Below are positions 16,479-24,186 of a stretch of 58,018 nt of DNA, in pieces (position 1 is the stretch's first letter; the number at the start of each line of letters is the position of its first letter). The notes beneath the pieces are model-generated. The model was not told where the DNA came from, made no database searches, and saw only the letters and a list, made by a program, of their open reading frames with translations. Source of the DNA: Deltaproteobacteria bacterium (lineage in GTDB: Bacteria > Desulfobacterota > Desulfobaccia > Desulfobaccales > 0-14-0-80-60-11); contig VGSQ01000006.1 in NCBI GenBank assembly GCA_016874975.1, forward strand, positions 1-58,018, read 5' to 3'. Made by a program: the position numbers and the translations under genes.

Positions 16479-17050
16479 GGTTCCCTCCGGCCTCCGTTAA
16501 GTTTGAGTAAATCATGGGGTTGCACCGTCAGGGGCTGGAACAGTTTCCCTTCCAGCGCCAGGGTCTTGACTCTGAGATGGTCCAGGCGGGCCACGGCTTC
16601 GGGAGTGCGGCCGTAGCGGACGTGCAGGTCCTGGAAGCGCTCCGCCACGCTCACCACCCGGACGTGGAGCACCCGCTTGTCGGCGTAGTGCACCACTTCG
16701 GTTTCATGCACGGGGCCCGACTTCCGGCCGGCCGCAAGAATGACGTGCTCCCGGACGATCTGGGCCACTTCCGGCAGGCCCAGGGTCGCCAGCGCGGCAT
16801 AGCCCCATTCGGCGTGGTTGTGGCCCGTGCCCAGGCAGGGGGTCTTCCCCAGGTCATGGAGCAGCGCCCCGGCTTCGATGAGGGCCAGATCGAGGGCGCA
16901 ACCGGCCTCGACGAGGGCCCGCCCCACCCACACCGCCGCCTCGGCCACCACCAGAGAGTGCTCCCGGATATGGGGCAGCATGGCGTGGGCCTCCATGAGG
17001 GCCAGACATTCGTCCCGGCTGGGGATGGCGGTGGTTGGGGTAATGGTCAT
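16475..17050 (-). CDS. HD-domain phosphohydrolase
   Basis: 191 residues, a single HD domain. Metal ligands are visible as His in HIREHSLVVAE, the HD pair in GALLHDLGKT, and His in GHNHAEWG and VREHVI. HD proteins of this small type hydrolyse phosphate esters, nucleotides or cyclic nucleotides; the substrate is not evident. The ATG at 17050 (ITPTTAIPSRDECLALMEAH) has GGAG upstream. Upstream in-frame sequence comes from a GTAG REP and a double hairpin, so the longer start is rejected. It overlaps ddl by 4 nt, and the pair probably forms an operon. Confidence 0.85.
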   Translation of the reverse strand: MTITPTTAIPSRDECLALMEAHAMLPHIREHSLVVAEAAVWVGRALVEAGCALDLALIEAGALLHDLGKTPCLGTGHNHAEWGYAALATLGLPEVAQIVREHVILAAGRKSGPVHETEVVHYADKRVLHVRVVSVAERFQDLHVRYGRTPEAVARLDHLRVKTLALEGKLFQPLTVQPHDLLKLNGGRREP

Positions 17051-17065
17051 AACTCCGAAAATGAC

Positions 17066-17301
17066 GGCGCGCGGGGCGCGCCCTACAATTTTTCTCACTC
17101 TGGTTCCCAAGCTCCTGCTTGGGAACCGGATTGCCCGCAAAGCTCTACTTTGCTCCTCAAATCCAACGAATTCATGGCGAAAACCTGCAAGGCGCCAAGC
17201 GGCGCTTGGCGTGCAGGTGCGTTCCCAAGCGGGAGCTTGGGAACGAGGCCATTGATGGGGTTTTGGTCATCAGCAATGATGGTGCGCGGTGCGCACCCTA
17301 C
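17066..17301. repeat. Repeat cluster: two REPs flanking an inverted pair of double hairpins
   Basis: A minus-oriented GTAG-hairpin lies at 17066-17086. A GTTCCCAAGC-hairpin in orientation F is at 17103-17126, and its inverted partner R is at 17191-17247 (hairpin 17221-17244). A minus-oriented GTAG REP is at 17279-17301. The last one supplies the TAG stop codon of ispF (17298-17300). No gene is seen between 17051 and 17297. Confidence 0.75.
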
Positions 17302-17774
17302 ACTTTTTCCAACAGCACCAGGGCCATGGCGGCCATGCCCTCCTCCCGGCCGGTGAAGCCCATGCGCTCGGTGGTGGTGGCCTTGAGGCTCACCTCCGCC
17401 GGGTCCACGCCCAGGATGGGGGCCAGGTTGGCCGCCATGCGGGGGAAGTGGGGGGCCAGCCGGGGGTGCTCGGCCATGACGGTGGCGTCCACGTTGACCA
17501 CCCGGAAGCCCCGGTCGGCCACCAGGGCCATGATGCGCTCCAGCAGCACCAGGCTGCTGATATTTTTGTAAGCCGGGTCCGCGTCGGGGAAGTGGCGGCC
17601 CAGGTCCCCCAGGCCCGCGGCCCCCAGCAGGGCGTCGCCGATGGCGTGGGTGAGCACGTCCGCGTCGGAGTGCCCCAGCAGCCCCAGGGGGTGCTCGATC
17701 TCCACCCCCCCCAGGATGAGGGGGCGTCCCGCCGTCAGACGGTGGGCGTCAAATCCCAGGCCGACCCGCATCAT
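17298..17774 (-). CDS. ispF: 2-C-methyl-D-erythritol 2,4-cyclodiphosphate synthase
   Basis: 158 residues, the standard IspF length. It is an MEP pathway enzyme that forms the cyclic diphosphate from CDP-ME 2-phosphate. Zinc ligands are in GFDAHRL (Asp and His) and the later GHSDADV (His). The family motif DLGRHFPDADP and the C-terminal KATTTERMGFTGREEG are intact. The start is one of two adjacent ATGs (17774 or 17771), inside the end of ispD, so the overlap is about 25 nt and translation is coupled. Unusually, the stop codon TAG is the TAG of a GTAG-hairpin REP that begins exactly there. Confidence 0.96.
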   Translation of the reverse strand: MMRVGLGFDAHRLTAGRPLILGGVEIEHPLGLLGHSDADVLTHAIGDALLGAAGLGDLGRHFPDADPAYKNISSLVLLERIMALVADRGFRVVNVDATVMAEHPRLAPHFPRMAANLAPILGVDPAEVSLKATTTERMGFTGREEGMAAMALVLLEKV

Positions 17775-18474
17775 CGCGCTTCTCCCGCACCGCCAGGAGC
17801 GCCTCCGCCAGGAGCAGATCCTCGGGGGTGGTGACCTTGATATTGGCAGGCGAGCCCGGGACCACCACCACCGGCACCCCCAGGGCCTCCACCAGGGAGG
17901 CCTCGTCGGTCCCGTAAAAGCCCCGGCGATGGGCCTCGTCAAAGGCCCGGAAGAGGAGGTCGGCCCGGAAGCCCTGGGGGGTCTGCACCAGGCGCAACTC
18001 CCGCCGGTCCAGGGTTTCCACCACCTCTCCCCGGGCATTCACCCGCTTTACCGTATCCTGGGCGGGGAGGGTCGGGATCACCGCGCCGTGCTCCGTCGCG
18101 CCGTCGATGACCCTTCTTATCAGTTCCACCGTCACCAGCGGCCGCACCCCGTCATGCACCAGGATGAGGTCCGGCGCCGGGCCGCGCCGCAGGGCCTCCA
18201 GGGCTTTTCTGACGCTGTCCTGCCGCTCCTTGCCGCCGGCTGCCAGATGACGCACCTTGGCAAAGCCAAAGGGGGCGATGACCTGCTCCCGGCAATAATC
18301 CAGATCCCGGGGGTGGACCACCACCGCGGCCTCATGCACCTCGGCCGCCGCCTCCAGCACCGCCAGGGTGTGGGCCAGGATGGGCCGACCGGCCAGGGGC
18401 AGGTAGGTCTTGGGGAGCTCCGTCCCCATGCGGCGCCCCACCCCGGCTGCGGCGACGATGACCGCCACCCTCAT
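17749..18474 (-). CDS. ispD: 2-C-methyl-D-erythritol 4-phosphate cytidylyltransferase
   Basis: 241 residues. IspD transfers CMP from CTP to MEP. The nucleotide-binding AAAGVGRRMGTELPKTYLPLAGRP opens the protein. LAAGGKERQDSVRKAL, VHDGVRP and QTPQGFRADLL are the family signatures. The ATG at 18474 overlaps the arnD stop by 4 nt. It is followed by ispF with overlap. The two enzymes are fused as IspDF in some bacteria; here they remain two frames. An earlier in-frame ATG would run deep into arnD and is rejected. Confidence 0.96.
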   Translation of the reverse strand: MRVAVIVAAAGVGRRMGTELPKTYLPLAGRPILAHTLAVLEAAAEVHEAAVVVHPRDLDYCREQVIAPFGFAKVRHLAAGGKERQDSVRKALEALRRGPAPDLILVHDGVRPLVTVELIRRVIDGATEHGAVIPTLPAQDTVKRVNARGEVVETLDRRELRLVQTPQGFRADLLFRAFDEAHRRGFYGTDEASLVEALGVPVVVVPGSPANIKVTTPEDLLLAEALLAVREKRDDAGRPGI

Positions 18475-19373
18475 GCCGTCACCTGGCAGGCCACCCGCCC
18501 GGCCCGGCCCGGCAGGCGTCCCATGGCCACGTTGCAGACCGGGAGCGCCCCTGGGGCCTGGAGCAGTTCCTCGGCCCAATCCCCCAGGCGGAAGAAGGTC
18601 GCGCCCCGGTCCCCGGCCATATCCAGGAACCGGGCGAAATCAGCGAGAAAGGGGCCGCCCTCCAGTTCGGCGTGGATGGTCAACACCTGGGGTTTTTTCG
18701 GGTTCAAGCGATTCAGGACCAGCCGGAAAAAATCCGCCGCCCGGCACCCCTGCAAACCCAGGAGCTCGTCCAGGGTGGGGAGCGTGGTGGGGAGTTCCAG
18801 GAGGGAGGACTGCTCTGCCCCGAACCGCGGCCAGTAAGGCCCTTCCCCCCGGGTGTCGCTGGCGTAGCGGAATCTCCGGGCGGCCAGCACGGCCCGGCTG
18901 ACCGCGGTGCTCTGCCAGCCCGGGGCCGCGAAGCCGGCAGCCGGACGGCCCAGCGCGGCCCGGAAGCTTTCCTGGGCGGCGTCGATCTCCCGGGCCACCT
19001 CGCCGAACCCCATCTTCACCAGACGGTCGTGCCAGCGCACGTGGTCAAACCCGTGCAACCCCACTTCGTGGCCCGCCGCGACCACCCCCGGCAGAATCCC
19101 CGGGGCCGCCGGGCCGATCAGGGGCGCGGGCAGCAGGGTGCCGTAAAACATGGTCCTCAGCCCATACACCGACGGGGCCCGGGTGCGCAGCATCTTCTCC
19201 AGAAACCCCTCCTGCCGGAAAACCCGGAAGATGGCCCGCCCGGAGTTATCCGGCCCCAGGGACACATAGAAACTGGCGGGGACGCCGCGCCGCCCCAGGA
19301 CCTCCAGCAACGCGGGCACGCCTTCCCGGAAGCCCCCCAGGGTGTCCACGTCGATCTTCAAACCCAGCCGCAT
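18471..19373 (-). CDS. arnD: ArnD-type undecaprenyl-phosphate-Ara4FN deformylase
   Basis: 300 residues, close to E. coli ArnD (296). It is a polysaccharide-deacetylase fold enzyme that removes the formyl group from 4-formamido-arabinose on undecaprenyl phosphate. Visible are the opening KIDVDTLGGFREGVPALL with the catalytic/metal aspartates, ASFYVSLGPDNSGRAIFR, HEVGLHGFDHVRWHD (metal histidines), AAPGWQST and LTIHAELEGG. GAGGG precedes the ATG at 19373. It lies in the arn run and overlaps ispD by 4 nt. The product feeds ArnT, which is not in the window. Confidence 0.93.
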   Translation of the reverse strand: MRLGLKIDVDTLGGFREGVPALLEVLGRRGVPASFYVSLGPDNSGRAIFRVFRQEGFLEKMLRTRAPSVYGLRTMFYGTLLPAPLIGPAAPGILPGVVAAGHEVGLHGFDHVRWHDRLVKMGFGEVAREIDAAQESFRAALGRPAAGFAAPGWQSTAVSRAVLAARRFRYASDTRGEGPYWPRFGAEQSSLLELPTTLPTLDELLGLQGCRAADFFRLVLNRLNPKKPQVLTIHAELEGGPFLADFARFLDMAGDRGATFFRLGDWAEELLQAPGALPVCNVAMGRLPGRAGRVACQVTA

Positions 19374-19455
19374 GCCGACTTTCCCTCAAGAATGCGGTCA
19401 GGGAGTCCCGCAGGCCGGAAAGCCCATGGCGCGCCCCCTGCCCTCCTCCCGGGCG

Positions 19456-20505
19456 TTACTTCCCTTCCTGCCACCGGTCGCCCTGTTCCCGCACCTCATC
19501 CAGGAAGGCGTCCAGGGTGTGCTTCAGGGAGGTGGTGAGGTCCGTCCGCGGCTCCCAGTCCAGGAGCCGGCGCGCCTTGGCGATGCTGGGTTTGCGGCTG
19601 GTGATGTCCTGGTAGCCCTTGCCGTAGTAGTCGCCCGCGGTGACTTCAACAATGGGCGAATAGCTGGGGTCGTTGACGTGGTCCGGGTGCCGGCGGAACA
19701 GGTCGCTCAGAATCTCCGCCAGCTCCTTGACCGAGGCTTCGTTGGCCGGGTTGCCGATGTTGAAGATCTGGCCGTCAGCCGCGCCGCCCGGGTTTTCGAT
19801 GATGGTCATCAGGCAGTCGATGCCGTCTTCCACATAGGTGAAGCACCGCTTCTGGAAGCCGCCGTCCACCAGGCGGATGGGCTCTTTGAGCAGCAGGTTG
19901 AGGATGAACTGCGTCACCACCCGGGAGCTCCCCTCCTTGGCCGCATCCAGGTCGTCCAGCTTGGGGCCGATCCAGTTGAAGGGCCTGAAAAGGCTGAACT
20001 GGAGCTGGCCCGCCTCGCCGTAGGCCCAGATGACCCGGTCCAGCAACTGCTTGCTGGCCGAGTAAATCCATCGCTGCTTGTGGATGGGCCCCAGCACCAG
20101 GTTGCTGTCGTCCTCGCAAAATTCGGCGTCGGCGCACATGCCGTACACTTCCGAAGTGGAGGGGAAGATGATGCGGGTGCCGTATTTGACACACTGGCGG
20201 ACGATCCTGAGGTTCTCCTCGAAGTCCAGTTCGAAGACCGCCAGGGGCCGCTTCACATAGGTCATGGGCGTGGCGATGGCCACCAGGGGCAGCACCACGT
20301 CGCACTTGCGGATGTGGTACTCGATCCACTCCTTGTTGATGGCGATGTCGCCCTCCAGGAACTTGAAGCGGGGATGGCCCAGGCATTCGGCGATCTTGTT
20401 GGAATAAAGGTCCATCCCGAAAACTTCCCAGTCCCGTTCGGCCAGGATGCGCCGCACCAGGGCATTGCCGATGAAACCGTTGACGCCGAGTATGAGGATT
20501 TTCAT
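19456..20505 (-). CDS. ArnA dehydrogenase half: UDP-glucuronate decarboxylase (oxidising)
   Basis: 349 residues of the extended SDR epimerase family. It has the NAD-binding [15 protein letters not shown] at the N-terminus. The [13 protein letters not shown] and [16 protein letters not shown] segments are typical of the C-terminal domain of E. coli ArnA. A catalytic Ser/Thr (PSTSEVYG) and Tyr-Lys ([14 protein letters not shown]) follow, then [11 protein letters not shown]. The enzyme turns UDP-glucuronate into UDP-4-keto-arabinose. In E. coli this and the formyltransferase are one protein; here they are two genes separated by about 275 nt of repeats. The ATG at 20505 has no clear ribosome site. 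The 82-nt gap to arnD suggests one transcript. Confidence 0.9.
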   Translation of the reverse strand: MKILILGVNGFIGNALVRRILAERDWEVFGMDLYSNKIAECLGHPRFKFLEGDIAINKEWIEYHIRKCDVVLPLVAIATPMTYVKRPLAVFELDFEENLRIVRQCVKYGTRIIFPSTSEVYGMCADAEFCEDDSNLVLGPIHKQRWIYSASKQLLDRVIWAYGEAGQLQFSLFRPFNWIGPKLDDLDAAKEGSSRVVTQFILNLLLKEPIRLVDGGFQKRCFTYVEDGIDCLMTIIENPGGAADGQIFNIGNPANEASVKELAEILSDLFRRHPDHVNDPSYSPIVEVTAGDYYGKGYQDITSRKPSIAKARRLLDWEPRTDLTTSLKHTLDAFLDEVREQGDRWQEGK

Positions 20506-20529
20506 AGTGATATCATTAAGATAAGAAAT

Positions 20530-20721
20530 GTAGGGCGGGTTCCGCCCGCTTCCCTGTCTACCATCCCTGGTTCCCAAGCTCCTGCTTGGGAAGGCAATTT
20601 TCCCCCCAAGCTCTGCTTGGGGACCTTGTTCCTACCCGTAGCTGCGCGATGCGCCGTGACGCAAGGGCCAAGCGGGAGCTTGGCGGGCAAGCGGGTTCCC
20701 AAGCAGGAGCTTGGGAACCAG
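20530..20721. repeat. GTAG hairpin plus inverted pair of double hairpins
   Basis: A GTAG hairpin (GTAGGGCGGG-TT-CCGCCC) spans 20530-20547. A GTTCCCAAGC hairpin in orientation F lies at 20570-20592, with its second stem near 20606-20623. The inverted partner R is at about 20667-20721 (hairpin 20695-20718). The cluster lies between the two halves of the split arnA. Confidence 0.75.
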
Positions 20722-20781
20722 GTGGCTATCAAACCCGCAAACTTCATCGCTAAAACCCAGAACCTGACACCTCCCCCCCCC

Positions 20782-21717
20782 TCACCCCAGGCGCCGGCCC
20801 TGCAGGTGGGTGAACAGCGCCCACACCGGCCCCAGGAACTCAGGCTCGCCCTCGAACTGGGCCGCGGTGATGAGGAATTGCCCCTCCCCCGCGGCCACCA
20901 CCAGGCCCTCGCCGGTCCGGGCGGCCACCACCAGGCCGGGCGGGGCGCCGGCGGGGTCATTTAGAGCCCTGCCGGCCCAAATGGTGAGTTTGCGCCCTTC
21001 CACATGCGTGAACGCCCCCGGATAGGGGTGGGTCACGGCCCGCACCAGATTATATATCTCCCGGGCCGGTCTGGTCCAGTCAATCCGACCGTCTTCGGGG
21101 CCGCGGCCGCCGAAATAGGAGGCCTGGGAATGGTCCTGGGGCAGGCGGGGCGCGGTCCCGGCCCGGAGCTGGGGATAGGCTTTTTGCATGACCTGCACCG
21201 CGGCCGCGGTCATCTTGCCGAAGAGGGTATAGGCCGTGTCGGCGGGGTCGATGGGCACCCTCTCCTGGGCCACCAGGTCCCCCTGGTCCGCCTTGGGAAC
21301 CATGTAATGCAGCGTCACCCCGGTCTCGGTTTCGCCGTGCACCAGGACCCAGTTCACCGGCGCCCGGCCCCGGTATTTGGGGAGCAGGCTGCCGTGCAGG
21401 TTGAGCGCCCCACGGCGGGGCAGGTCCAAGAGCGGCTGCTTCAGCATGTGGCGGTAATAGACGGAAAAGAGGAAGTCGGGGGCCAGCCGGGCCATGGCCG
21501 CCACAAAGGCCGGGTCGTTGGGATTTTCCGGCTGATAAACCGGCAGATGCTGCTGCCAGGCTAGGTCCCTTACCGAAGCGAACCAGATATTTTCCCGGGG
21601 ATTGTCGGCGTGGGTCACCACCGCGGCGATCTCGTCGCCGTACTCCCGGCACATCTCGATGAGGGCCTTCAGGCAAAAATAGCCGACGTTGTGGTAGCCA
21701 AAAAAGATGAGGCGCAT
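20782..21717 (-). CDS. ArnA formyltransferase half: UDP-Ara4N formyltransferase
   Basis: 311 residues of the methionyl-tRNA/ArnA formyltransferase fold. The N-terminal FFGYHNVGYFCLKAL and the formyl-transfer catalytic triad context NLHGSLLPKYRGRAPVNW (Asn, His) are visible. A downstream Asp lies in VPKADQGDLVAQE. The C-terminal OB-like domain (about 205-305, RAVTHPYPGAFT) matches ArnA. It uses 10-formyl-tetrahydrofolate to formylate UDP-L-Ara4N. No strong ribosome site precedes the ATG at 21717; a repeat pair starts about 30 nt upstream. Split from its dehydrogenase partner, it may still form the hexamer known for ArnA, which is an inference. Confidence 0.9.
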   Translation of the reverse strand: MRLIFFGYHNVGYFCLKALIEMCREYGDEIAAVVTHADNPRENIWFASVRDLAWQQHLPVYQPENPNDPAFVAAMARLAPDFLFSVYYRHMLKQPLLDLPRRGALNLHGSLLPKYRGRAPVNWVLVHGETETGVTLHYMVPKADQGDLVAQERVPIDPADTAYTLFGKMTAAAVQVMQKAYPQLRAGTAPRLPQDHSQASYFGGRGPEDGRIDWTRPAREIYNLVRAVTHPYPGAFTHVEGRKLTIWAGRALNDPAGAPPGLVVAARTGEGLVVAAGEGQFLITAAQFEGEPEFLGPVWALFTHLQGRRLG

Positions 21718-21746
21718 GGAATATTGGCGTTGTTGTGGAATGTCTC

Positions 21747-21904
21747 GTTCCCAAGCTCCCGCTTGGGAACGGATTATTTTAGCCCAAGCTCTGCTTGGGC
21801 ACCATCAGAAAATGTGCTCGACCGTTAATGCATGCAGGTCCGGCTTATCGCCAAGCTTGAGCTTGGCGGGCAATCGGGTTCCCAAGCAGGAGATTGGGAA
21901 CCAG
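21747..21904. repeat. Inverted pair of GTTCCCAAGC double hairpins
   Basis: The F copy has its hairpin at 21747-21770 and a second stem (GCCCAAGC-TCT-GCTTGGGC) near 21782-21800. The R copy runs from about 21849 (GCCAAGC-TTGA-GCTTGGC) to its hairpin at 21878-21901. The pair separates arnC from the formyltransferase gene. Confidence 0.75.
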
Positions 21905-21940
21905 GGTGGGGGTGCACAGGTGAGGACATCTCTGCCACCT

Positions 21941-22906
21941 TCACTCCTCCCCCCCCAACGTCTGCCGGATCACATACCTCGGCCGGCCCCGCACCTCCCG
22001 GTAGATGCGGCCCACGTATTCGCCGATGAGGGCCAGGCCCAGGGTGTTGAGGCCCACGAAGACGAAGAGGATGGCGAACAGCGTGAAGACGCCCTCCACT
22101 TCGGGGCCCACGAAGAGGCGGCGCAGGAACAGGAAGAGGCCGAAGCCCAGCCCCAGCAGGGCGATGGCGATGCCCAGGAAACCCACCAGGTGGATGGGCA
22201 GGTGGGAAAACCCGGTCATCAGGTCGAAGTTGAGGCGGACGAGCTTCCCCAGGCCGTACTTGGAGGCGCCCCGCTCCCGCTCGGCGTGGCCCACGGGGAT
22301 TTCCGCCACCCGGCCGGCGAAGAGGTTGGCCAGGGCGGGGATGAAGCTGGTGGTCTCCTGGCAGCGGTTGATGCCGTCCACCACCTCCCGGCGGTAGGCC
22401 CGGAGCATGCAGCCGTAGTCCTTGAGGCGCACGCCGGTGACCCAGCCCATGACCCGGTTGACCAGGAGGGAGGGGAATTTGCGCAGCCAGGAGTCGTGCC
22501 GCTGCTGGCGCCAGCCGCCCACGGTGTCGTAGCCCTCGTTCAGCTTGTCCACCAGGCGGGGGATTTCCTCGGGCGGGTTTTGCAGGTCCGCGTCCAGGGT
22601 GACTACCACCTGGCCCCGGGCGGCCTGGAAACCGGCGAAGACCGCGGGGTGCTGCCCGAAGTTGCGGAAGAATCGCACCCCCCGGAAGTGCTGCGGGTGC
22701 TCCTGATGCAGATTGGTGATGAGCTCCCAGGAGCGATCCGTGGAGCCGTCGTCCACCAGGATGATCTCGAAGTCGGCAAACCGGGGCGTCAGCGCGGCCA
22801 GCAGGCGCCTCCCCAACTCCGGGAGATTCTCCTCCTCGTTGTAAACCGGGATGACCACGGAAAGTTCGGGCGGGGCCGAGGCGCTGGTGTTCTGTTCCAC
22901 TGACAC
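21941..22906 (-). CDS. arnC: ArnC-type undecaprenyl-phosphate Ara4FN transferase
   Basis: 321 residues. The GT2 glycosyltransferase domain (about 14-235) has VVIPVYNEEENLPEL, the DDGSTD motif, TLDADLQNP (DXD-like metal site) and a KYGLGKLVRL segment. Two C-terminal membrane helices (about 240-262 and 273-296) follow, the same order as E. coli ArnC (322). It moves Ara4FN from UDP onto undecaprenyl phosphate at the inner membrane. A dolichol-phosphate-mannose-like role is the main alternative, but the neighbours make ArnC likely. The start is GTG at 22906 with AGGA 5 nt upstream. It is the first arn gene on this strand. Confidence 0.88.
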   Translation of the reverse strand: MSVEQNTSASAPPELSVVIPVYNEEENLPELGRRLLAALTPRFADFEIILVDDGSTDRSWELITNLHQEHPQHFRGVRFFRNFGQHPAVFAGFQAARGQVVVTLDADLQNPPEEIPRLVDKLNEGYDTVGGWRQQRHDSWLRKFPSLLVNRVMGWVTGVRLKDYGCMLRAYRREVVDGINRCQETTSFIPALANLFAGRVAEIPVGHAERERGASKYGLGKLVRLNFDLMTGFSHLPIHLVGFLGIAIALLGLGFGLFLFLRRLFVGPEVEGVFTLFAILFVFVGLNTLGLALIGEYVGRIYREVRGRPRYVIRQTLGGEE

Positions 22907-23146
22907 GTCTTTCCTAACTTGAGAAATTCACGGGCATAGATGGAAGACACCCACCATTCGGGGGTCCCGGCGCAACCTGGAGGCCTGAGAGACCAAAAGG
23001 CGGCGGGCACGGAGGCCCGCCCCACCGGGTTTTTGGTCCGGGTCCATGCTGAGAAACCAGAGAGGCAGCGCGGCTCAAAGGCCGGTCCCCGCCACCCCGG
23101 CGCCCCCTTCCCCCCAGAACCCGGAACCCAGAACCCAACCCCCAAT

Positions 23147-23181
23147 AAAAAAGGCCGCGAAACGTAAGCCGTCTCACGGCC
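23147..23181 (-). terminator. Rho-independent terminator of rnpB
   Basis: On the minus strand GGCCG pairs with CGGCC across a loop that contains a smaller GCCG-TGAGA-CGGC stem. It is followed by TTTTTTATT (T-run at 23147-23152). It begins a few bases after the 3' P1 strand of RNase P RNA. The rest of 22907-23146 shows no gene. Confidence 0.65.
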
Positions 23182-23187
23182 AAGGGA

Positions 23188-23556
23188 CTGGCGGAGCAGG
23201 CCATAAGCCGGGTTCTGTGCCGGTTTGCACCGGTGATGATCATTCCTCTGGGGACCCCGGTTGCCCGGGGCCTCACGCGACCTACCCGGGAGCACGAGCG
23301 GGCCACTCTTGACGCTCCCCTATTTGGTCTTGCTCCGGGTGGGGTTTTCCAAGCTGCCGATGTCGCCACCGGCACTGGTGAGCTCTTACCTCACCTTTTC
23401 ACCCTTACCGTGGACGTACCACGGCGGTCTGGTCTCTGTGGCACTTTCCGTGGGGTCGCCCCCCCTGGGAGTTACCCAGCACCCTGCCCTGTGGAGCCCG
23501 GACTTTCCTCCGACCGCGGTGTCTGCGGCCGGCGATCATCTGTCCGGCTCCGCCGG
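23188..23556 (-). ncRNA. rnpB: RNase P RNA, bacterial type A
   Basis: About 367 nt. It is the catalytic RNA that matures tRNA 5' ends. P1 is visible as GGCGGAGC (23554 down to 23547) pairing with GCUCCGCC (23197 down to 23190). Conserved blocks are present in order: GAGGAAAGUCCGGGCUCC (CR I region), ACAGGGCAGGGUGCUGGGUAAC, the GGGUGAAAAGGUGAGGUAAGAGCUC stretch, AGUGGCCCGCUCGUGCUCC, and near the 3' end CAGAACCCGGCUUAUGGCC (loop with P4). The 5' end lies only a few nt after the RNase HI stop codon, so it is either transcribed with that gene and processed or has a promoter inside it. Confidence 0.96.
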
Positions 23557-23559
23557 CCC

Positions 23560-24186
23560 TCAGGTTTTATTGTAACCCCGGCGCAGCGCCTGGTCAATGG
23601 CCCGCCGGGCCAATCGGTCGGCCTCCTGGTTGAAGCTCCGGTCCACGTGTCGAATAGCATACACCTCCAGGGATTGCAACTGCTTTCTGGCCTCCTGCCA
23701 CAGGGGCAGCAGATTGCGGCTTTTCACCTGGTAGACCCCGTGCAACTGACGCACCATGAGCTCGGAGTCGGAGTAGATGTCCAGGCGGTTCACGCCCAGG
23801 GCTCTGGCCGCAGCCAACCCCAGCAGAAGCCCCTGGTACTCGGCGATATTGTTGGTGGCGCGTCCCAGGAAGCGGCTCTCCTGGGCCCGGACGCGGCCCT
23901 CGGGATCCAGGAGCACCGCCCCGGCCCCGGCCGGGCCCGGGTTGTCACGGCAGGCGCCGTCCACATAGAGCGTCCAGGAGGGCGCCGTGGCCTCAAAGAT
24001 GTCCCGCGCCCGCCCAAACAGCTCCTGCAGGTCCTCGTCAGTGAGGCCGAAGCGCTCCCTCACCTGCACCAGGTCCGGCTCTTCAGCCAGGGCGGCGAAG
24101 ATCTCCTCAGGCTGAGCCGGTCGGGGGGTGGGGTCAACTCTTGGCAGCCCGTCGCCCGGGCTTGGGCTCGGCGGCTTCTTCTTCAT
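23560..24186 (-). CDS. RNase HI family protein with N-terminal extension
   Basis: 208 residues. The N-terminal 65 residues are a Pro-rich and helical extension. The RNase H domain (about 70-200) has the catalytic carboxylates: Asp in LYVDGACRDNPGPAG, Glu in TNNIAEYQGLL, Asp in IYSDSELMVRQ and Asp in RSFNQEADRLA. It cleaves RNA in RNA-DNA hybrids. The extension distinguishes it from E. coli RnhA, and it belongs to the larger 'reverse transcriptase-like' RNase HI group. It starts inside the end of the zinc-ribbon gene (53-nt overlap) and its TGA abuts rnpB. Confidence 0.92.
   Translation of the reverse strand: MKKKPPSPSPGDGLPRVDPTPRPAQPEEIFAALAEEPDLVQVRERFGLTDEDLQELFGRARDIFEATAPSWTLYVDGACRDNPGPAGAGAVLLDPEGRVRAQESRFLGRATNNIAEYQGLLLGLAAARALGVNRLDIYSDSELMVRQLHGVYQVKSRNLLPLWQEARKQLQSLEVYAIRHVDRSFNQEADRLARRAIDQALRRGYNKT

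Noticed and set aside
19342-20964. 540-codon plus-strand frame across the arn genes
   Set aside because: Antisense to arnD and the ArnA dehydrogenase gene, both with clear catalytic motifs; the frame also runs through repeats.
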